DNA from: Shewanella sp. Isolate13
Lineage (GTDB): Bacteria; Pseudomonadota; Gammaproteobacteria; Enterobacterales; Shewanellaceae
Length of the DNA stretch: 64,000 bases
Assembly: GCF_022398325.1 (NCBI RefSeq)
Contig: NZ_JAKEVD010000006.1
Span: forward strand, 104,166 to 168,165
Direction: 5' to 3'
Shown here piece after piece: positions 30,262 through 39,955 of this stretch (positions are counted from its first letter, which is position 1; every line of letters starts with the position of its first letter). A program made the translations under genes and the position numbers. The notes under the pieces were generated by a model. That model had not been told where the DNA came from. It ran no database searches and was given only the letters and a program-made list of their open reading frames with translations.

Positions 30262-31551
30262 ATGGCTGATAATATAGCCACATTAGAACTACCAGGGAAT
30301 GATTCAATCGAACTGCCTATTAAAGAAGGTACGGCAGGATTTGATGTAATCGACATCAGTAAACTAGGTAGCAAAGGTTACTTTACTTTCGATCCAGGAT
30401 TTCTAGCGACCGGATCGTGTGAATCTGCAATTACTTACATCGATGGAGAGAAAGGCGTACTGCTGCACCGCGGTTACCCAATCGATCAGCTAGCAGAAGA
30501 GTCTGACTATTTAGATTTATGTTATTTATTGCTTTATGGTGAGCTTCCAAATAAAGCAGAATACGAAAAATTCGTATACACAGTTAAGACACACACCATG
30601 GTAAATGAGCAACTTGCTAGCTTCTTTAGAGGCTTTAGACGTGATGCTCACCCAATGGCGATGCTATGTGGCGTAACCGGTGCCCTTTCTGCTTTCTACC
30701 AAGACTCTTTGGATGTGAATGATGAGCGTCATCGTGAAATTGCTGCATACCGCTTAGTCTCAAAAATGCCAACAATCGCCGCTATGTGTTACAAGTATTC
30801 AATCGGTCAACCGTTTGTCTACCCGCGTAACGATTTAAGCTATGCCGGTAACTTCCTAAGCATGATGTTTGGTGTGCCATGTGAAGAGTACAAGGTTAAC
30901 CCAATCGTAGAACGCGCGATGGATCGTATCTTTATCCTACACGCTGACCACGAGCAAAATGCCTCTACTTCTACGGTACGCCTTGCAGGCTCTTCAGGTG
31001 CGAATCCATTTGCATGTATTGCTGCAGGTATTGCGTCACTATGGGGCCCCGCTCACGGCGGTGCTAACGAAGCATGCTTGAATATGCTTGAAGAGATTGG
31101 CACAGTCGATCGTATTCCAGAGTTTATCGAGCGCGCTAAAGATAAAGAAGATCCGTTCCGTCTAATGGGCTTCGGTCATCGTGTTTACAAAAACTTCGAC
31201 CCTCGCGCAAAAGTGATGCGTGAAACCTGTCATGAAGTACTTGCTGAACTTAAAGTGAATGATCCCCTACTCGATGTGGCGATGGAGCTTGAGCGTATCG
31301 CACTAGAAGATGAGTATTTCGTCTCTAAGAAGCTTTATCCAAATGTTGATTTCTACTCAGGGATCATCATGAAGGCCATCGGTATTCCTACAAGCATGTT
31401 CACCGTTCTGTTCGCCCTTGCGCGTACTGTCGGCTGGATTGCCCACTGGAAAGAGATGTTGGATCAGCCTGGTCACAAGATCAGTCGTCCTCGCCAGCTT
31501 TATACTGGTGTTCCTAAGCGTGATTTTATCGATAAAGATAAACGCGATTAA
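30262..31551 (+). CDS. gltA: Citrate synthase (type II, hexameric)
   Basis: 429 residues, the size of the large NADH-regulated Gram-negative enzyme. [20 protein letters not shown] near the N-terminus, [15 protein letters not shown] and [15 protein letters not shown] (catalytic His), and the C-terminal catalytic Asp region VDFYSG are present. AAGGAG ribosome site. Transcribed away from sdhCDAB. Confidence 0.98.
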   Translation: MADNIATLELPGNDSIELPIKEGTAGFDVIDISKLGSKGYFTFDPGFLATGSCESAITYIDGEKGVLLHRGYPIDQLAEESDYLDLCYLLLYGELPNKAEYEKFVYTVKTHTMVNEQLASFFRGFRRDAHPMAMLCGVTGALSAFYQDSLDVNDERHREIAAYRLVSKMPTIAAMCYKYSIGQPFVYPRNDLSYAGNFLSMMFGVPCEEYKVNPIVERAMDRIFILHADHEQNASTSTVRLAGSSGANPFACIAAGIASLWGPAHGGANEACLNMLEEIGTVDRIPEFIERAKDKEDPFRLMGFGHRVYKNFDPRAKVMRETCHEVLAELKVNDPLLDVAMELERIALEDEYFVSKKLYPNVDFYSGIIMKAIGIPTSMFTVLFALARTVGWIAHWKEMLDQPGHKISRPRQLYTGVPKRDFIDKDKRD

Positions 31552-31610
31552 TAGGATAACTAAAACGTAGTTAATCTAACCTCGTCACTTAGGCTAAGCT
31601 CACGTTCATT

Positions 31611-31640
31611 ATTAAAAAGCACTCATTGAGTGCTTTTTTT
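31611..31640 (+). terminator. Rho-independent terminator of gltA
   Basis: AAAAAGCACTCA pairs with TGAGTGCTTTTT around a one-base centre, ending in T7. Confidence 0.9.
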
Positions 31641-32058
31641 ATGCTCACAAAAAGCCAATACACCTCAAATAAAATTCATCATGAAATTCGCTAAAATAGA
31701 GATCAATAATCGATTTCTGCGCAAAACTCCCCCTCACGAATCCAATAAAGTGGGCTAATAGGTACACAAAAGTACCAATAGTAGCAGTTACAACGACATC
31801 AGCATTGGCTTTCGTCTGATAACCGTTTCGCTAAACAAGCCTAAACATCCCGCTTCAAGATAACGGTGAAGATCATAATAGTGCCCCCGCCACACTTGTT
31901 AAAAAAACTAACATCTGTAACTTTTCGCTACATTATTCGTAATAAATACCACTCCACTATCAAGCGCAACAGTAAGTCATTGAATTTAAAAGATATAAAT
32001 ATTGGCACACATAATGCTTTATCAAGCCTATCGGAAAATCGAATAAAGGTCGGCCTAC
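31641..32058 (+). other. Upstream region of the RND efflux operon
   Basis: About 420 bp with no supported gene. An AT-rich frame at 31866-32075 overlaps the start of the adaptor gene in another frame and lacks a ribosome site, so I read it as chance. The efflux promoter should be here; I cannot fix its -35/-10. Confidence 0.5.
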
Positions 32059-33120
32059 ATGGAAGCGTTAACTAAAAAAACAATCATTCTACCTCTGCTG
32101 CTAGCAACACTATTAACCGCCTGTGGCGAACAAGAACAAGCTAAAGAGGAGGAAAAGTACGCAGTGCCTGTGGAAACAGCCACTGTGATCCAAGGCGATG
32201 TTTCCTCTTTCTATAGCACCACAGCAACACTGGAAGCACCTCAAGAAGCAAAAGTTGTCACCCGAGTTGCAGGACTTATTCAAGCACTTGAAGTCGAAGA
32301 AGGTGACAGAGTTAAGAAGGGGCAGCTGTTGGCGGTTATCGACTCTAAAAGGCAGAAGTTTGAGTTAGACCGCTCTCAAGCCGAAGTTGAGATCATCGAG
32401 CAGGAATTAAATCGTCTTAAGAAAATAAGCAATAAAGAATTCTTCAGCGCCGATTCGATGGCGAAATTGGAATATAACCTACAGGCCGCCATGGCTAAAC
32501 GCGATCTAGCCGCACTTTATGTCCAAGAGAGCATGATCCGCTCGCCTATCGATGGTGTTATCGCGACCCGCTTCGTCAAGTCTGGCAATATGGCGAAAGA
32601 GTTTGACGAGCTATTTTACGTAATCAATCAAGACGAACTCTACGGCATAGTGCATTTACCGGAGCAACAACTTCAGCACCTTCGCCTAGGTCAAGACGCC
32701 GAAATTTTTGCTAACAAGCATACGCAACAAACGACCCACGCGACTGTATTGCGGATAAGTCCGATTGTTGATGCGCAAAGCGGTACCTTTAAAGTAACGC
32801 TTTCTGTACCGAACCAAGATGCGACTCTAAAAGCGGGCATGTTTACCCGAGTCGAGCTCAAGTACGACACTCATAACAACGTAATTACCGTGCCTTACAA
32901 CGCAATAATAAACCAAGATAATGAGTTTGCGCTCTATGTTATCGATGGTGAGAACGCCAACCGCCGCGCTGTCTCCCTCGGTTATCGAGAAGCCGATACT
33001 GTAGAAGTCGTTGCGGGGATCGAACCTGGCGAACAAATTGTGATCCGCGGTCAACAAAACCTCAAAGATAAATCCTTAGTTGAAGTCATCAACTCCGTAG
33101 ACCTAGCGTCAGCTAAATAA
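32059..33120 (+). CDS. RND efflux periplasmic adaptor lipoprotein
   Basis: 353 residues. Lipoprotein signal with lipobox LLTAC (Cys near 22). Then the membrane-fusion-protein order: lipoyl-like VVTRVAGLIQALEVEEGDRVKKGQLLAVID, a short coiled-coil hairpin (about 105-160), second lipoyl half IRSPIDGVIATRFVKSGNM, beta-barrel and membrane-proximal domains. It links the inner-membrane pumps to an outer-membrane channel. First of a three-gene operon, 15 bp before the first permease. Confidence 0.93.
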   Translation: MEALTKKTIILPLLLATLLTACGEQEQAKEEEKYAVPVETATVIQGDVSSFYSTTATLEAPQEAKVVTRVAGLIQALEVEEGDRVKKGQLLAVIDSKRQKFELDRSQAEVEIIEQELNRLKKISNKEFFSADSMAKLEYNLQAAMAKRDLAALYVQESMIRSPIDGVIATRFVKSGNMAKEFDELFYVINQDELYGIVHLPEQQLQHLRLGQDAEIFANKHTQQTTHATVLRISPIVDAQSGTFKVTLSVPNQDATLKAGMFTRVELKYDTHNNVITVPYNAIINQDNEFALYVIDGENANRRAVSLGYREADTVEVVAGIEPGEQIVIRGQQNLKDKSLVEVINSVDLASAK

Positions 33121-33135
33121 GCAAAGGAATACGTT

Positions 33136-36100
33136 ATGTCTATTATAAAAACGGCGGTTAATCGACCGGTAACGGTATGGATGTTTATGTTTGCGGTGAT
33201 CCTTTTCGGCATGGTGGGTTTCTCCCGCCTTGCAGTCAAACTACTACCCGACCTGAGTTACCCCACCATCACCATTCGTACTCAATATGTGGGTGCAGCG
33301 CCAGTAGAAGTCGAGCAGTTGGTCTCGAAGCCAATCGAAGAAGCGGCGGGTATTGTAAAGGGGCTTAGGAAAATCAGCTCAATTTCTCGCTCTGGCATGT
33401 CTGATGTAGTGCTGGAATTTGAATGGGGCACCGACATGGATATGGCGAGCTTAGATGTGCGAGAAAAGCTCGATACCATAGAGTTGCCGCTCGATGTTAA
33501 AAAACCATTATTACTAAGGTTTAATCCTAATCTCGATCCTATCGTTCGTTTAGCGCTATCGGTCCCTGAAACCACGGAAGGTGCAAGCGATGGTATGAGC
33601 GAGACAGAGCTAAAACAGATGCGAACCTATGCCGAGGAGGAGCTTAAGCGTCAACTTGAGTCTCTTACAGGCGTTGCCGCAGTCAGACTTTCTGGTGGTC
33701 TACAACAAGAGGTGCATATTCAGCTTAACCAACAAAAGCTAACTCAGCTTAATTTAAGCGCCGATCTTATTCGTAACCGCATTGCCGAAGAAAATATCAA
33801 TCTGTCGGCGGGTAAAGTGATCCAAGGCGACAAAGAGTACTTAGTCCGCACCCTTAATCAGTTCAACTCTTTGGACGAGCTTGGCCAGATAGTGATCTAC
33901 CGTGATGAGCAGACCTTAGTACGCCTATTTGAAGTGGCGCAAATTGTCGATGCCTATAAGGAACGCAATGACATCACCCGTATTGGAGATAAAGAGTCCA
34001 TTGAGCTGGCGATCTACAAAGAAGGTGATGCCAATACCGTTGCCGTGGCTCAAAAAGTCACAGCAGAGCTTAATAAGCTCAATGAGCATAACGCCAAGGC
34101 AGAGCTGAAAGTCATCTATGATCAGTCAGAGTTTATCGAAAGTGCCGTCAACGAAGTCACCACCGCAGCCCTGATCGGTAGCCTGCTATCTATGCTCGTC
34201 ATCTACCTGTTCCTTAGGGATATTGTACCAACCCTGATTATCTCAATCTCTATTCCGTTCTCGGTCATTGCCACCTTTAACATGATGTATTTTGCCGATA
34301 TCAGCCTTAACATCATGTCGCTAGGAGGAATTGCCTTAGCAGTAGGTCTCTTGGTCGATAACGCCATCGTAGTGCTTGAAAATATTGACCGCTGTAAATC
34401 CCTTGGCATGAACAGGCTCGAAGCCGCCGTGACCGGCACAAAAGAGGTCGCTGGCGCTATCTTCGCCTCCACCCTCACCACGCTTGCCGTATTTGTGCCT
34501 CTCGTGTTTGTCGATGGCGTTGCAGGTGCATTGTTTTCAGACCAAGCATTAACGGTGACCTTCGCCCTGCTCGCTTCATTGCTAGTGGCGTTAACCACCA
34601 TCCCTATGCTTGCCTCTCGTGAAGGCTTTAAGGCACTGCCCCCTTTATTGGAAAAGACGGCAAAACCGAAACCTGAAACCAAGATGGCTAAACTCAAGCA
34701 TTACAGTGCCACCGTATTCTCTTTCCCCTTTGTGCTGCTGTTTAACTATCTACCAAGCGCACTATTGACCTTAGTGCTGCTCATTAGCCGTAGCCTGTCT
34801 TGGTTGATGGGGCTTATCATGCGCCCGATTAGCGGCGCCTTTAATTGGGCTTATCACAAGTTAGAGCGCTTCTATCACAAACTGTTGGCTGCGGCGCTTA
34901 AGTTTAAGGTACTGACATTATCAATTGCGATTATGGTGACCGCAGGAGCGGCCCTGTTAATTCCACGCCTTGGCATGGAGCTTATTCCGCCAATGAATCA
35001 AGGAGAGTTCTATGTTGAGGTACTATTGCCGCCAGGAACCGAAGTCACCCAAACCGATAGAGTCCTGCGCACCCTCGCACTGTCGATTAAAGATAGAGAT
35101 GATGTCAAACACGCCTATAGTCAGGCGGGTAGCGGCGGTTTAATGACCTCTGATACTTCACGAGGGGGTGAGAACTGGGGGCGCTTACAAGTGGTGCTTC
35201 GCGATCACAGCGCTTTTGATGCCGTAGCCGATAAGCTACGTACCACAGCAATGCGCATTCCAGAACTTGAAGCCAAGGTGCAGCACCCTGAGTTATTTAG
35301 CTTTAAAACGCCGCTGGAGATTGAGCTAGTCGGTTATGATTTAGGTCAGCTTAAACAAACTGCCGACAACTTAGTCGATGCCCTGTCTGACTCAGACCGC
35401 TTTGCCGATATCAATACCAGCCTACGTGACGGTCAGCCAGAACTGAGTATTCGCTTTGATCATGAACGATTAGCAGCACTGGGTATGGACGCACCAACGG
35501 TTGCGAACCGCATTGCTCAGCGTATTGGCGGCACGATTGCCAGTCAGTATACGGTGCGAGATCGTAAAATTGATATCTTGGTACGCAGTGAGCTCGATGA
35601 GCGTAACCAAATTAGTGATATCGACTCGATGATCATCAATCCCAATAGTAGTCATCCGATCTCACTGAGCGCCGTTGCAGATGTGAGTTTAAAGCTAGGT
35701 CCATCGGCAATTAACCGTATTAGCCAGCAACGTGTGGCCATAGTGTCTGCAAACTTAGCCTACGGTGATTTAAATGACGCCGTACTCACCGCTCGTGAGA
35801 TCTTGGCTAATCAAACACTGCCAACCTCAATTCAAGCTCGCTTCGGTGGTCAAAATGAGGAGATGGAGCACTCATTTAAGTCATTGCAAATCGCACTGGT
35901 ACTAGCGGTATTTCTCGTATACCTAGTCATGGCGAGCCAGTTTGAGTCCTTACTGCATCCGCTACTGATCTTAATCGCCGTCCCTATGGCGGTCGGCGGC
36001 AGTATTTTAGGCCTTTATATTACCCAGACCCACTTAAGTGTAGTGGTATTTATTGGCCTTATTATGCTGGCGGGAATTGTGGTCAACAACGCCATCGTAC

Positions 36101-36411
36101 TGGTCGATAGAATTAACCAACTGCGTCAAAATGGCGAAGATAAGCTTACTGCAATCTCTAACGCGGCTAAATCGCGTCTGCGCCCGATCATCATGACCAC
36201 CATGACTACCGCACTTGGCCTATCTCCTATGGCACTAGGCCTTGGTGATGGTAGCGAAGTGAGAGCGCCGATGGCGATTACGGTGATTTTCGGTCTATCA
36301 TTATCAACGCTGCTGACTTTAGTTGTGATCCCTGTGCTTTATGCCCTCTTTGATAGAAAGGAGTTTGATAGAAAAGACTCAGACATGGGTCTTGAAGGAG
36401 GCCAAGCATGA
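33136..36411 (+). CDS. RND efflux permease, first of a tandem pair
   Basis: 1091 residues, longer than the usual 1020-1050. HAE1-type layout: N-terminal helix RPVTVWMFMFAVILFGMVGF, two large porter loops, helix blocks with FLRDIVPTLIISISIPFS and the proton-relay Asp in AVGLLVDNAIVVLENID (helix 4), and a second relay half with AGIVVNNAIVLVDRINQLR. The extra length lies mostly near residues 500-590, between helices 6 and 7, where a hydrophobic segment (SATVFSFPFVLLFNYLPS and following) is added. Overlaps the second permease by 4 bp. Confidence 0.92.
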   Translation: MSIIKTAVNRPVTVWMFMFAVILFGMVGFSRLAVKLLPDLSYPTITIRTQYVGAAPVEVEQLVSKPIEEAAGIVKGLRKISSISRSGMSDVVLEFEWGTDMDMASLDVREKLDTIELPLDVKKPLLLRFNPNLDPIVRLALSVPETTEGASDGMSETELKQMRTYAEEELKRQLESLTGVAAVRLSGGLQQEVHIQLNQQKLTQLNLSADLIRNRIAEENINLSAGKVIQGDKEYLVRTLNQFNSLDELGQIVIYRDEQTLVRLFEVAQIVDAYKERNDITRIGDKESIELAIYKEGDANTVAVAQKVTAELNKLNEHNAKAELKVIYDQSEFIESAVNEVTTAALIGSLLSMLVIYLFLRDIVPTLIISISIPFSVIATFNMMYFADISLNIMSLGGIALAVGLLVDNAIVVLENIDRCKSLGMNRLEAAVTGTKEVAGAIFASTLTTLAVFVPLVFVDGVAGALFSDQALTVTFALLASLLVALTTIPMLASREGFKALPPLLEKTAKPKPETKMAKLKHYSATVFSFPFVLLFNYLPSALLTLVLLISRSLSWLMGLIMRPISGAFNWAYHKLERFYHKLLAAALKFKVLTLSIAIMVTAGAALLIPRLGMELIPPMNQGEFYVEVLLPPGTEVTQTDRVLRTLALSIKDRDDVKHAYSQAGSGGLMTSDTSRGGENWGRLQVVLRDHSAFDAVADKLRTTAMRIPELEAKVQHPELFSFKTPLEIELVGYDLGQLKQTADNLVDALSDSDRFADINTSLRDGQPELSIRFDHERLAALGMDAPTVANRIAQRIGGTIASQYTVRDRKIDILVRSELDERNQISDIDSMIINPNSSHPISLSAVADVSLKLGPSAINRISQQRVAIVSANLAYGDLNDAVLTAREILANQTLPTSIQARFGGQNEEMEHSFKSLQIALVLAVFLVYLVMASQFESLLHPLLILIAVPMAVGGSILGLYITQTHLSVVVFIGLIMLAGIVVNNAIVLVDRINQLRQNGEDKLTAISNAAKSRLRPIIMTTMTTALGLSPMALGLGDGSEVRAPMAITVIFGLSLSTLLTLVVIPVLYALFDRKEFDRKDSDMGLEGGQA

Positions 36412-39400
36412 ATATCACCCGCTTCGCCATTGCAAGGCCTGTAACGACCACGATGTTTTTTGTGGCAATACTGCTGTTTGGGCTCGCTTCTAGTCGATTA
36501 TTGCCGCTAGAGATGTTCCCTGGCATCGATATTCCACAAGTGATTGTTGAGGTGCCCTATAAAGGCTCCACCCCTTCAGAGGTGGAGCGTGACATCACCA
36601 ATGTACTGGAGGAGTCGTTAGCCACCATGGGCGGCATTGAGGAGCTACGCTCAAGCTCCTCACAAAATGGCGCTGAAATTGAACTAAGAATGAAGTGGGG
36701 AGAGAACGTCGCCACTAAGAGCTTAGAGGCCAGAGAGAAAGTCGATGCGGTGCGTCACTTATTGCCTAAAGATGTGGAGCGAGTGTTTATCAGGCAGTTC
36801 AGTACCGCCGATATGCCGGTGCTTAATTTACGAATTTCAAGCGACCGCGAGCTATCCAGTGCATTCGATCTACTCGATAAGCAGCTTAAAAAACCACTGG
36901 AACGTGTAGAAGGGGTATCGCAAGTCACCCTTTATGGTGTCGAACAAAAGCAGATTGAAATTCGTATTAATGCCGACAAACTGGCATCGAGCAATATTTC
37001 GGTTCAAGCCCTTAACCGCCGCTTACAGCAAGAAAACTTTGTCATTAACGCTGGCGTGCTAAAAACCGACTCTCGCGTCTATCAAGTATCGCCCAAGGGG
37101 GAGTTTAGAAATTTAGATGACATCGCTGCGTTGGTGTTAGCGCCAGGGATCACCTTAGGCGATATCGCCAATATCACCTTCTCTTTGCCAGAGCGCTTAG
37201 ATGGTCGTCACTTAGATCAAAATTACGCCGTTGGTTTAGATGTGTTTAAAGAGTCGGGTGCTAATCTGGTCGATGTATCCGAACGGGTGATGAAGGTTAT
37301 CGAAGAAGCTAAGCAGGACTCACAGTTTGAAGGTATTAAGCTGTTTGTCATGGAAGATCAGGCCTATGGGGTGACCTCTTCCTTGCGCGATCTACTTGCC
37401 GCGGGTCTGATAGGTGCTTTGCTTTCTTTCATTGTTCTATATCTGTTCCTTCGCGACCTTAAGATGACCTTAGTAATCGTGTCATCGGTGCCGATTGCTA
37501 TCTGTATGACATTAGCGGCAATGTACTTTTTAGGTTATAGCCTCAATATTTTGTCAATGATGGGATTATTACTTGCTGTGGGCATGCTGATCGACAACGC
37601 GGTGGTGGTCACCGAAAGCGTACTTCAAGAGAAGCAAGCTAAAGTCGATGGCCTAAACAATCTTGAGCATGTAAGCCAAAGTGACAACACGGCTATACTG
37701 CGAGGGGTCGATAAGGTCTCATTGGCAGTACTGGCCGGTACCATGACAACGGCAATTGTATTTTTACCTAACATATTTGGCGTAAAAGTTGAGTTAACGA
37801 TTTTCTTGGAGCATGTGGCGATTGCTATCTGTATCTCCCTCGGCGCTTCATTGTTAGTCGCAAAAACATTGCTACCCTTGATGCTAAGTAAGATGACATT
37901 CTCGTTAAGTAAGCGAACGAAAGAAAGCTCACTACAAACTCGCTACCAAACGAGCCTAAATTGGATCTTGGCTCATCCGCGAATTTCAGGTGTATTAGCT
38001 ATCGTCCTCTTAGCTTCCACCGCCCTACCATTAAGCATGGTCAAACAGGACCAGTCTGATGGTGAAGGCAATAATCGTCTATACATCAACTATCAGGTGG
38101 AAGGCCGTCACAGCTTAGATGTCACAGAAGCGATGATCACTAAGATGGAAACTTATCTCTATGCCAATAAAGATAAGTTCCAGATAGACTCGGTATACAG
38201 TTACTTCTCGGCCGACAGAGGTCAATCGACTCTGATCTTAAAAGAGGACACCGAAGTCGATATGAAGGCGCTGAAGAAAACCATACGGGAAGGTTTTCCA
38301 AAATTTGCTATCGCCAAGCCGCAATTTGGCTGGGGCGGAGAAAACAACGGCGTTCGCGTCTCCCTCACAGGTCGCTCGACCACAGAGTTAATTCACCTTA
38401 GCGAACAAGTCATCCCGCTGCTCAGTAATATCGATGGCCTCACCGATGTGCGCTCAGAGTTAAATGGCGCCCAGCAAGAGGTGGTGATCCGTATCGACCG
38501 CCAAATGGCAGCAAGACTGGATTTAAAACTCAGTGAAGTGGCCTCTAGTATCTCTATGGCGCTAAGAGGCACACCGCTACGCTCATTTCGTCATGATCCT
38601 AGTGGTGAACTGCGGATCGAGATGGCGTTTGAGCAGCAATGGCGCTTATCACTGGAAAAACTAAAACAGCTGCCAGTGATCCGAATCGACAATCGAGTCT
38701 ATACCTTAGACAGTTTAGCCAAAGTCGAAATTTTACCTAGGTTTGACACCATTCGCCATTACGACAGACAGACAGCTCTATCGATTGGAGCCAACTTAGA
38801 TGAGCTAACCACAGAGGAAGCACAGGAGAAGATCACTCAAGTGATGGATAACGTTAACTTCCCGGCAGGTTACGGTTACTCGCTAAGAGGCGGCTTTCAA
38901 AAGCAAGATGAAGATGAAGCGGTCATGGCCACCAATATGATATTGGCTATTGCGATGATCTACATCGTCATGGCCGCCCTGTTTGAATCACTGCTGCTGC
39001 CCACGGCGATTATCACCTCGATTCTATTCTCTATTACCGGCGTATTTTGGGCACTACTATTTACTGGTACCCCCATGTCAATAATGGCGATGATAGGCAT
39101 TTTGATCTTGATGGGGATAGTCGTGAATAACGGTATCGTATTAGTGGATCAAATCAATCAGCTTTCACCTGAGCTAGATAAGCTATCTGAAACCATTAGT
39201 GCCGTGTGTTTCACTCGATTGCGCCCAGTGCTTATGACAGTAGGAACCACAGTACTAGGCTTAGTCCCCTTAGCTATGGGGGATACGCAGCTCGGCGGTG
39301 GCGGTCCATCATACTCGCCGATGGCGATTGCGATTATCGGCGGCCTCACCTTCTCAACCGTCACTAGCCTGTATTTGGTGCCCTTGTGTTATCAAGCCCT

Positions 39401-39482
39401 TTATAGAATACGCCACAACAGCGCGATTCGCCTTGGACAAGCCGACAGGTTTTCAAGGAGGCTATTACCTTGGATGAGCTAG
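36408..39482 (+). CDS. RND efflux permease, second of a tandem pair
   Basis: 1024 residues, normal length. RPVTTTMFFVAILLFGLASSRL at the N-terminus, helix-4 relay GMLIDNAVVVTESV, and the C-terminal half with MGIVVNNGIVLVDQINQL. The ATG overlaps the first permease stop (ATGA), as in MdtBC-like pairs, where two different permeases form one trimer with a shared adaptor. No outer-membrane channel gene follows, so a TolC-type protein encoded elsewhere is inferred. Confidence 0.92.
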   Translation: MNITRFAIARPVTTTMFFVAILLFGLASSRLLPLEMFPGIDIPQVIVEVPYKGSTPSEVERDITNVLEESLATMGGIEELRSSSSQNGAEIELRMKWGENVATKSLEAREKVDAVRHLLPKDVERVFIRQFSTADMPVLNLRISSDRELSSAFDLLDKQLKKPLERVEGVSQVTLYGVEQKQIEIRINADKLASSNISVQALNRRLQQENFVINAGVLKTDSRVYQVSPKGEFRNLDDIAALVLAPGITLGDIANITFSLPERLDGRHLDQNYAVGLDVFKESGANLVDVSERVMKVIEEAKQDSQFEGIKLFVMEDQAYGVTSSLRDLLAAGLIGALLSFIVLYLFLRDLKMTLVIVSSVPIAICMTLAAMYFLGYSLNILSMMGLLLAVGMLIDNAVVVTESVLQEKQAKVDGLNNLEHVSQSDNTAILRGVDKVSLAVLAGTMTTAIVFLPNIFGVKVELTIFLEHVAIAICISLGASLLVAKTLLPLMLSKMTFSLSKRTKESSLQTRYQTSLNWILAHPRISGVLAIVLLASTALPLSMVKQDQSDGEGNNRLYINYQVEGRHSLDVTEAMITKMETYLYANKDKFQIDSVYSYFSADRGQSTLILKEDTEVDMKALKKTIREGFPKFAIAKPQFGWGGENNGVRVSLTGRSTTELIHLSEQVIPLLSNIDGLTDVRSELNGAQQEVVIRIDRQMAARLDLKLSEVASSISMALRGTPLRSFRHDPSGELRIEMAFEQQWRLSLEKLKQLPVIRIDNRVYTLDSLAKVEILPRFDTIRHYDRQTALSIGANLDELTTEEAQEKITQVMDNVNFPAGYGYSLRGGFQKQDEDEAVMATNMILAIAMIYIVMAALFESLLLPTAIITSILFSITGVFWALLFTGTPMSIMAMIGILILMGIVVNNGIVLVDQINQLSPELDKLSETISAVCFTRLRPVLMTVGTTVLGLVPLAMGDTQLGGGGPSYSPMAIAIIGGLTFSTVTSLYLVPLCYQALYRIRHNSAIRLGQADRFSRRLLPWMS

Positions 39483-39596
39483 TGGTGATTGCTGCAAGTG
39501 AGCTCCTGCCCGTTAGCTCGGGCTAGCTCTTGACTATTATTAGGACGCAGCTCATGGCTATTACTAGGGAGCAGCTCATGGCTGTTATGAATACGC
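39477..39596 (+). repeat. Degenerate 24-bp tandem repeat, five units
   Basis: AGCT recurs at exactly 24-bp steps: 39477, 39501, 39525, 39549 and 39573. Units 3-5 are clearly related (AGCTC-[A/T]TG-[A/G]CT-[A/G]TTA); units 1-2 are more diverged. The array begins in the last codons of the second permease gene (Ser-stop) and ends before an inverted repeat at about 39611-39642. Confidence 0.65.
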
Positions 39597-39667
39597 TGTG
39601 ATCTATGGGAGCCAGCTTAAGACTTTTAAACTTGAGCTGGCGATTCTCTAACACATTACCATTTATA

Positions 39668-39697
39668 GCCAAGGTCTACTCGATCCTTGGCTCTTTT
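39668..39697 (+). terminator. Terminator of the RND operon
   Basis: GCCAAGG (39668-39674) pairs with CCTTGGC (39685-39691), then TCTTTTC. About 185 bp after the permease stop, beyond the tandem repeat and a GCCAGCTTAAG / CTTGAGCTGGC hairpin. Confidence 0.7.
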
Positions 39698-39776
39698 CAT
39701 TTATTTTCCGCTCTTTATCCGCAAAACAGCACAGCTACGCCTGCCCTTCCTTGCAAGTATTTTACTCTCTAAAAAG

Positions 39777-39794
39777 TGTATCACTTTTGAAACA
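39777..39794 (+). promoter_or_regulatory. Candidate activator binding site (UAS) A
   Basis: TGTATCA-CTTT-TGAAACA, an inverted repeat with one mismatch. The same 18-bp pattern (TGTTTCA-CCTC-TGAAACA) lies upstream of the other secreted-protein gene at 45052. A further half-site, CCTCTGAAAACA, follows at 39802-39813. It lies about 115 bp upstream of a -24/-12-like promoter, a usual place for a sigma-54 activator. The adjacent activator gene is the natural candidate to bind it. Confidence 0.55.
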
Positions 39795-39899
39795 ATATAA
39801 GCCTCTGAAAACACTCAATATAAATCCAGACAGCCGATACCTGTTACACCTTTCGCGACCAAATGAATATAACCAATTGAATTATAAGGAATAAATTGT

Positions 39900-39915
39900 T
39901 GGCACTATATATGTA
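39900..39915 (+). promoter_or_regulatory. Candidate sigma-54 promoter A
   Basis: TGGCAC-TATAT-ATGTA, compared with the consensus TGGCAC-N5-TTGCA: perfect -24 element, correct spacing, one substitution in the -12 GC (GT). The transcript would start near 39926, about 30 bp before the ATG. Confidence 0.5.
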
Positions 39916-39955
39916 TTAAATCAGTACAAACAATGCGATGAATGAGGTATCTATT

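Noticed and set aside
31866..32075. 69-codon frame upstream of the efflux adaptor
   Set aside because: AT-rich chance frame that overlaps the adaptor start in another frame; no ribosome site.
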